Positions 8,962 to 10,877 of a stretch of 10,877 nt of DNA are shown here, in pieces. The stretch is from the NCBI GenBank assembly GCA_003449615.1, contig DMHA01000068.1:1-10877 (forward strand), read 5' to 3'. Under the pieces are notes generated by a model. It searched no databases. It had not been told where the DNA came from and was given only the letters and a program-made list of their open reading frames with translations. This DNA is from Flavobacterium sp. (lineage in GTDB: Bacteria; Bacteroidota; Bacteroidia; Flavobacteriales; Flavobacteriaceae). Each line of letters starts with the position of its first letter. The stretch's first letter is position 1. Position numbers and translations under genes: made by a program.

Positions 8962-9639
8962 TTATTCAGGTTTGTTATAGCTTATAATTTTGTCAATACC
9001 TGGTATGTCATTCTTCAAATCTCTAATTCTTGCATATTGTAATCTCCATTGCAGAGCATTGGAAATTGTTAAATATCCAATAGGAATTTCAATTGTTAAA
9101 ATGATTTGGGCGATTTGTTTTAAAGCTATTTCGTCAGCGGGTAATTTTATTCCTTCAAGAAATGCAATGATATCAGCTTCGTTTGCTCCGACTTTCTTCA
9201 TCTCATTTAAGATGCTCGTTGTCGTAAAATCGGCTGTTCGTTCTTTTGAAACAAAAGAGCAACTTACAAAATTTAATATTGAAGTTTGACTTTCTGGGGT
9301 GTCCGTTTTGTCGTAAACAAATACTAAAAGGTTATATCCAAGTCCAAATATTTTTTGCTTTGCATCTCTAAAAGGACAAGATGATTGTGGTTGTTTGTTG
9401 GATGTAACTTTTATGTCGGTTAATATGTCTTCCGAAGGCAGGTCTATCCCTTTTGCAGAAGAACCAACAGTAACATCATATTTTGATTTTAAATGCGCTT
9501 GAAACTTTTGTTCAATTAGCGTCCCAACTGCTTTTCCATCAGTAACTCCATATAATTCTTTATGCTGAAATTTTGATTGTTCAACACAAAATAATTGTGC
9601 TTCTTTAATTAGATTTTCCTTTGTTAATTTTTTCTGCAT
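8962..9639 (-). CDS. Putative type II restriction endonuclease, PD-(D/E)XK fold
   Basis: From the ATG at 9639 this is a 225-residue protein. I recognise no named enzyme. A PD-(D/E)XK-like core is visible: Glu43 in the helix GTLIEQKF, Asp66 in GIDLP, and DIK at 75-77 in ILTDIKVTS, nine residues after Asp66. KIFGLGYNLLVFVYDK (97-112) looks like the following helix and buried strand of that fold. The C-terminal half is helical with no known motif. Pairing with the methyltransferase 45 bases downstream strongly suggests a type II restriction enzyme cutting the site that the partner protects. The frame is open upstream to a TTG at 9705, which would add 22 residues and give 247. I prefer the ATG because TTG starts are uncommon and that codon lies inside an AT-rich repeat that looks like the promoter. 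No controller gene is seen. The fold is inferred from motifs only. Confidence 0.75.
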   Translation of the reverse strand: MQKKLTKENLIKEAQLFCVEQSKFQHKELYGVTDGKAVGTLIEQKFQAHLKSKYDVTVGSSAKGIDLPSEDILTDIKVTSNKQPQSSCPFRDAKQKIFGLGYNLLVFVYDKTDTPESQTSILNFVSCSFVSKERTADFTTTSILNEMKKVGANEADIIAFLEGIKLPADEIALKQIAQIILTIEIPIGYLTISNALQWRLQYARIRDLKNDIPGIDKIISYNKPE

Positions 9640-9702
9640 TTCGTCTTTAATATTTGTTGCTAAACCAATGTTTTTAGAGTTTAAATCTGTCTTTTTGTAC
9701 GT

Positions 9703-9741
9703 CAAATTTTATAAAATGTTTTACAACAATTTTATAATGTT
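9703..9741. promoter_or_regulatory. Repeat-containing control region upstream of the restriction-modification pair
   Basis: Two imperfect direct repeats, CAAATTTTATAAAATGTT (9703-9720) and CAATTTTATAATGTT (9727-9741), lie just upstream of the nuclease gene. The first contains a perfect 12-base palindrome, ATTTTATAAAAT (9706-9717). On the minus strand each copy offers a near-match to TAnnTTTG: AAAATTTG in the first and TAAAATTG in the second, each with one mismatch. This is the likely promoter region of the pair and may also hold an operator. In DNA this AT-rich, part of the pattern could be chance. Confidence 0.4.
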
Positions 9742-9750
9742 CGTTTATTG

Positions 9751-9765
9751 CCTATTTGTCATAGG
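9751..9765. other. Small hairpin after the NA37-family gene
   Basis: CCTAT (9751-9755) and ATAGG (9761-9765) form a 5-bp stem with a 5-base loop, 15 bases past the stop of the NA37-family gene. It has no following U run on the minus strand, so at best it is a weak terminator. No better terminator separates that gene from the restriction-modification pair. Confidence 0.25.
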
Positions 9766-9779
9766 ATTGGGTATAACAA

Positions 9780-10838
9780 CTAACCCTTCACTTCTTTGTT
9801 GAAATAAACCAAGTAATAATACATTTGTTTTTCTTCGTCCCAACCTTTTTCTACATATTTTTCGGCACTTTCCGGATTGATAAAATCCATTTTGATTTGA
9901 ATTTGTGTATCTAAATTGATTACGTTTTTAATTGATTTTCGGGCATCCGAAACCGCTGAATTGGCAATAGGGAAGGTGGTAACATCTTCGATGCTGTATT
10001 TCTCGCCTTTATCAACTTTGTAATTTTTAAATTCAGGAATTAAATCGGGATTGTCTAAAACTTCATTCAAGAAATTGCTTTCTTCAAACTGGTCGTTTTT
10101 GGCAAAATAATTTACCGAACGATTCATAAACATTACTTCTTCTTTTTTGTCTTCGGCAGGAAAAACAACGTCTTTCGCAAATCCTTGACAAAACTTCAAG
10201 TACTTTTTGGTGATGAAATTCTCGTCTTCAAAAGCATCAACCGAGAGGAAATGTTCCAACCAATAACGGGCATCATAGCGGTTGCTATCGACTGTCAAGA
10301 TTTTATAACCTTCTTCTTTTTTATAGTTGAAAATGATACAACCTTTGTCCAATTTGCTGAGGTTGATTCCGTGTTGCAAAATCATTTCGAGGTTGGATTC
10401 TTTCTCTTCAAACTGCAAGAAATCCGATTGCAATTCGCTTTTGAAAATCCCAATCGCATCCACCACATTGTTGTCGATATTTAGATTGGTCAAATGCGTT
10501 ACATAAACCTCTCCGTTTTTGATGTGCGGATGATTCGATTGTTCGAATAAATGAGTCGTAATTTGCTTTGACACTTCGTGAATGTTGCTTGGATTCTCGA
10601 AAATTTGAGTTGCCATTTTGAACATATCGTTGTATTCCAAATCGACTTCGTGGGCAAATTGAAAATAGTTTTCTTCTTTTTCACGAAAAGGTCTGAAGAA
10701 ATACTCTTTGATTAAAGGAACGATTTCATCATTCAAATTAAAGGCTTGTTCCGATAAAAAAATCGCCTCGTTGCGACTTTTGTTTCCCACTCTGTGAATG
10801 GACAATGTTTCGATGTGGGTGTTGAATAGGTTTATCAT
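9780..10838 (-). CDS. Nucleoid-associated protein, NA37/YejK family
   Basis: This 352-residue protein has the length and character of the 37-kDa nucleoid-associated proteins (YejK/NdpA family; about 335 residues in E. coli). These are soluble proteins found with the nucleoid; their exact role is poorly known. Recognisable parts are the start MINLFNTHIETLSIHRVGNK, the segment EVYVTHLTNLNIDNNVVDAI (about 108-127), which is followed by IGIFKSE, a typical strand-plus-family motif, and the segment DSNRYDARYWLEHFL near 179-193. It has no membrane segment or signal peptide. The ATG at 10838 is preceded by TTTAAAC-type repeats. The restriction nuclease frame lies 74-140 bases downstream on the same strand with only a weak hairpin between, so some read-through is possible. 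The family assignment is from memory of its sequence pattern. Confidence 0.82.
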   Translation of the reverse strand: MINLFNTHIETLSIHRVGNKSRNEAIFLSEQAFNLNDEIVPLIKEYFFRPFREKEENYFQFAHEVDLEYNDMFKMATQIFENPSNIHEVSKQITTHLFEQSNHPHIKNGEVYVTHLTNLNIDNNVVDAIGIFKSELQSDFLQFEEKESNLEMILQHGINLSKLDKGCIIFNYKKEEGYKILTVDSNRYDARYWLEHFLSVDAFEDENFITKKYLKFCQGFAKDVVFPAEDKKEEVMFMNRSVNYFAKNDQFEESNFLNEVLDNPDLIPEFKNYKVDKGEKYSIEDVTTFPIANSAVSDARKSIKNVINLDTQIQIKMDFINPESAEKYVEKGWDEEKQMYYYLVYFNKEVKG

Positions 10839-10877
10839 TAAGGGTTTAAGGCTGTTTAAGAGTTTAAAGTTGTTTAA
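10839..10877 (-). repeat. TTTAAAC-type repeat array upstream of the NA37-family gene
   Basis: On the minus strand the 39 bases before the ATG contain four TTAAAC cores, beginning at 10877, 10867, 10858 and 10848 (reading downward) and spaced 9-10 bases apart, the last ending CTTAAACCC just before TTAATG. The core and orientation match the array before yidC, but the copies here are more degenerate. The window edge cuts the region, so the array may continue. Confidence 0.65.

Noticed and set aside
7142..9755. GCCTAT at 7142-7147 and 9750-9755 as target-site duplication around the restriction-modification cassette
   Set aside because: The match is only six bases, the left copy overlaps the methyltransferase stop codon, and there is no transposase, integrase or terminal inverted repeat to support a mobile-element boundary.

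Overview
The window looks like chromosome of a flavobacterium (Bacteroidota, probably close to Flavobacterium). The evidence is AT-rich DNA, A/T-rich leaders without Shine-Dalgarno sequences before the start codons, several exact copies of the Bacteroidota -7 promoter element TAnnTTTG, a long Bacteroidota-style YidC, and the adjacent pair pyrG-yidC. The genus is inferred from protein character, not from a search.

Layout. 1-857 (minus): the first 285 codons of the glutamate synthase large subunit gltB, cut by the window edge. 858-1250: a very T-rich divergent promoter region. 1251-2444 (plus): sucC, succinyl-CoA ligase beta subunit, followed by three tandem 14-bp repeats and a strong terminator that can work in both directions. 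2550-3226 (minus): a type II toxin-antitoxin pair of the HigB/HigA type, toxin first, with a TAnnTTTG box and a 15-bp near-perfect palindrome upstream. 3459-5072 (plus): pyrG, CTP synthase. 5129-7039 (plus): yidC, membrane protein insertase, separated from pyrG by four 8-bp CTTTAAAC-type repeats and closed by a second two-way terminator. 7144-9639 or 9705 (minus): a two-gene restriction-modification cassette, a PD-(D/E)XK nuclease followed by an NPPW-type N6-adenine DNA methyltransferase. 9780-10838 (minus): a 37-kDa nucleoid-associated protein (NA37/YejK family), preceded by more TTTAAAC-type repeats at the window end.

How it fits together. Four housekeeping functions (nitrogen assimilation, TCA cycle, CTP synthesis, membrane protein insertion) form the backbone. 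Two self-maintaining modules, HigBA and the restriction-modification pair, occupy gaps between them, each placed tail-to-tail against a housekeeping gene behind a shared terminator. They are the accessory part. The restriction-modification pair is the most interesting item because the nuclease is small, I do not recognise its specificity, it is encoded before the methyltransferase, and no controller gene is visible. I saw no tRNA, rRNA, CRISPR array, transposase or integrase. I found no clear evidence of an entirely new system; the less explained signals are the short intergenic tandem repeats and the control region of the restriction-modification pair.
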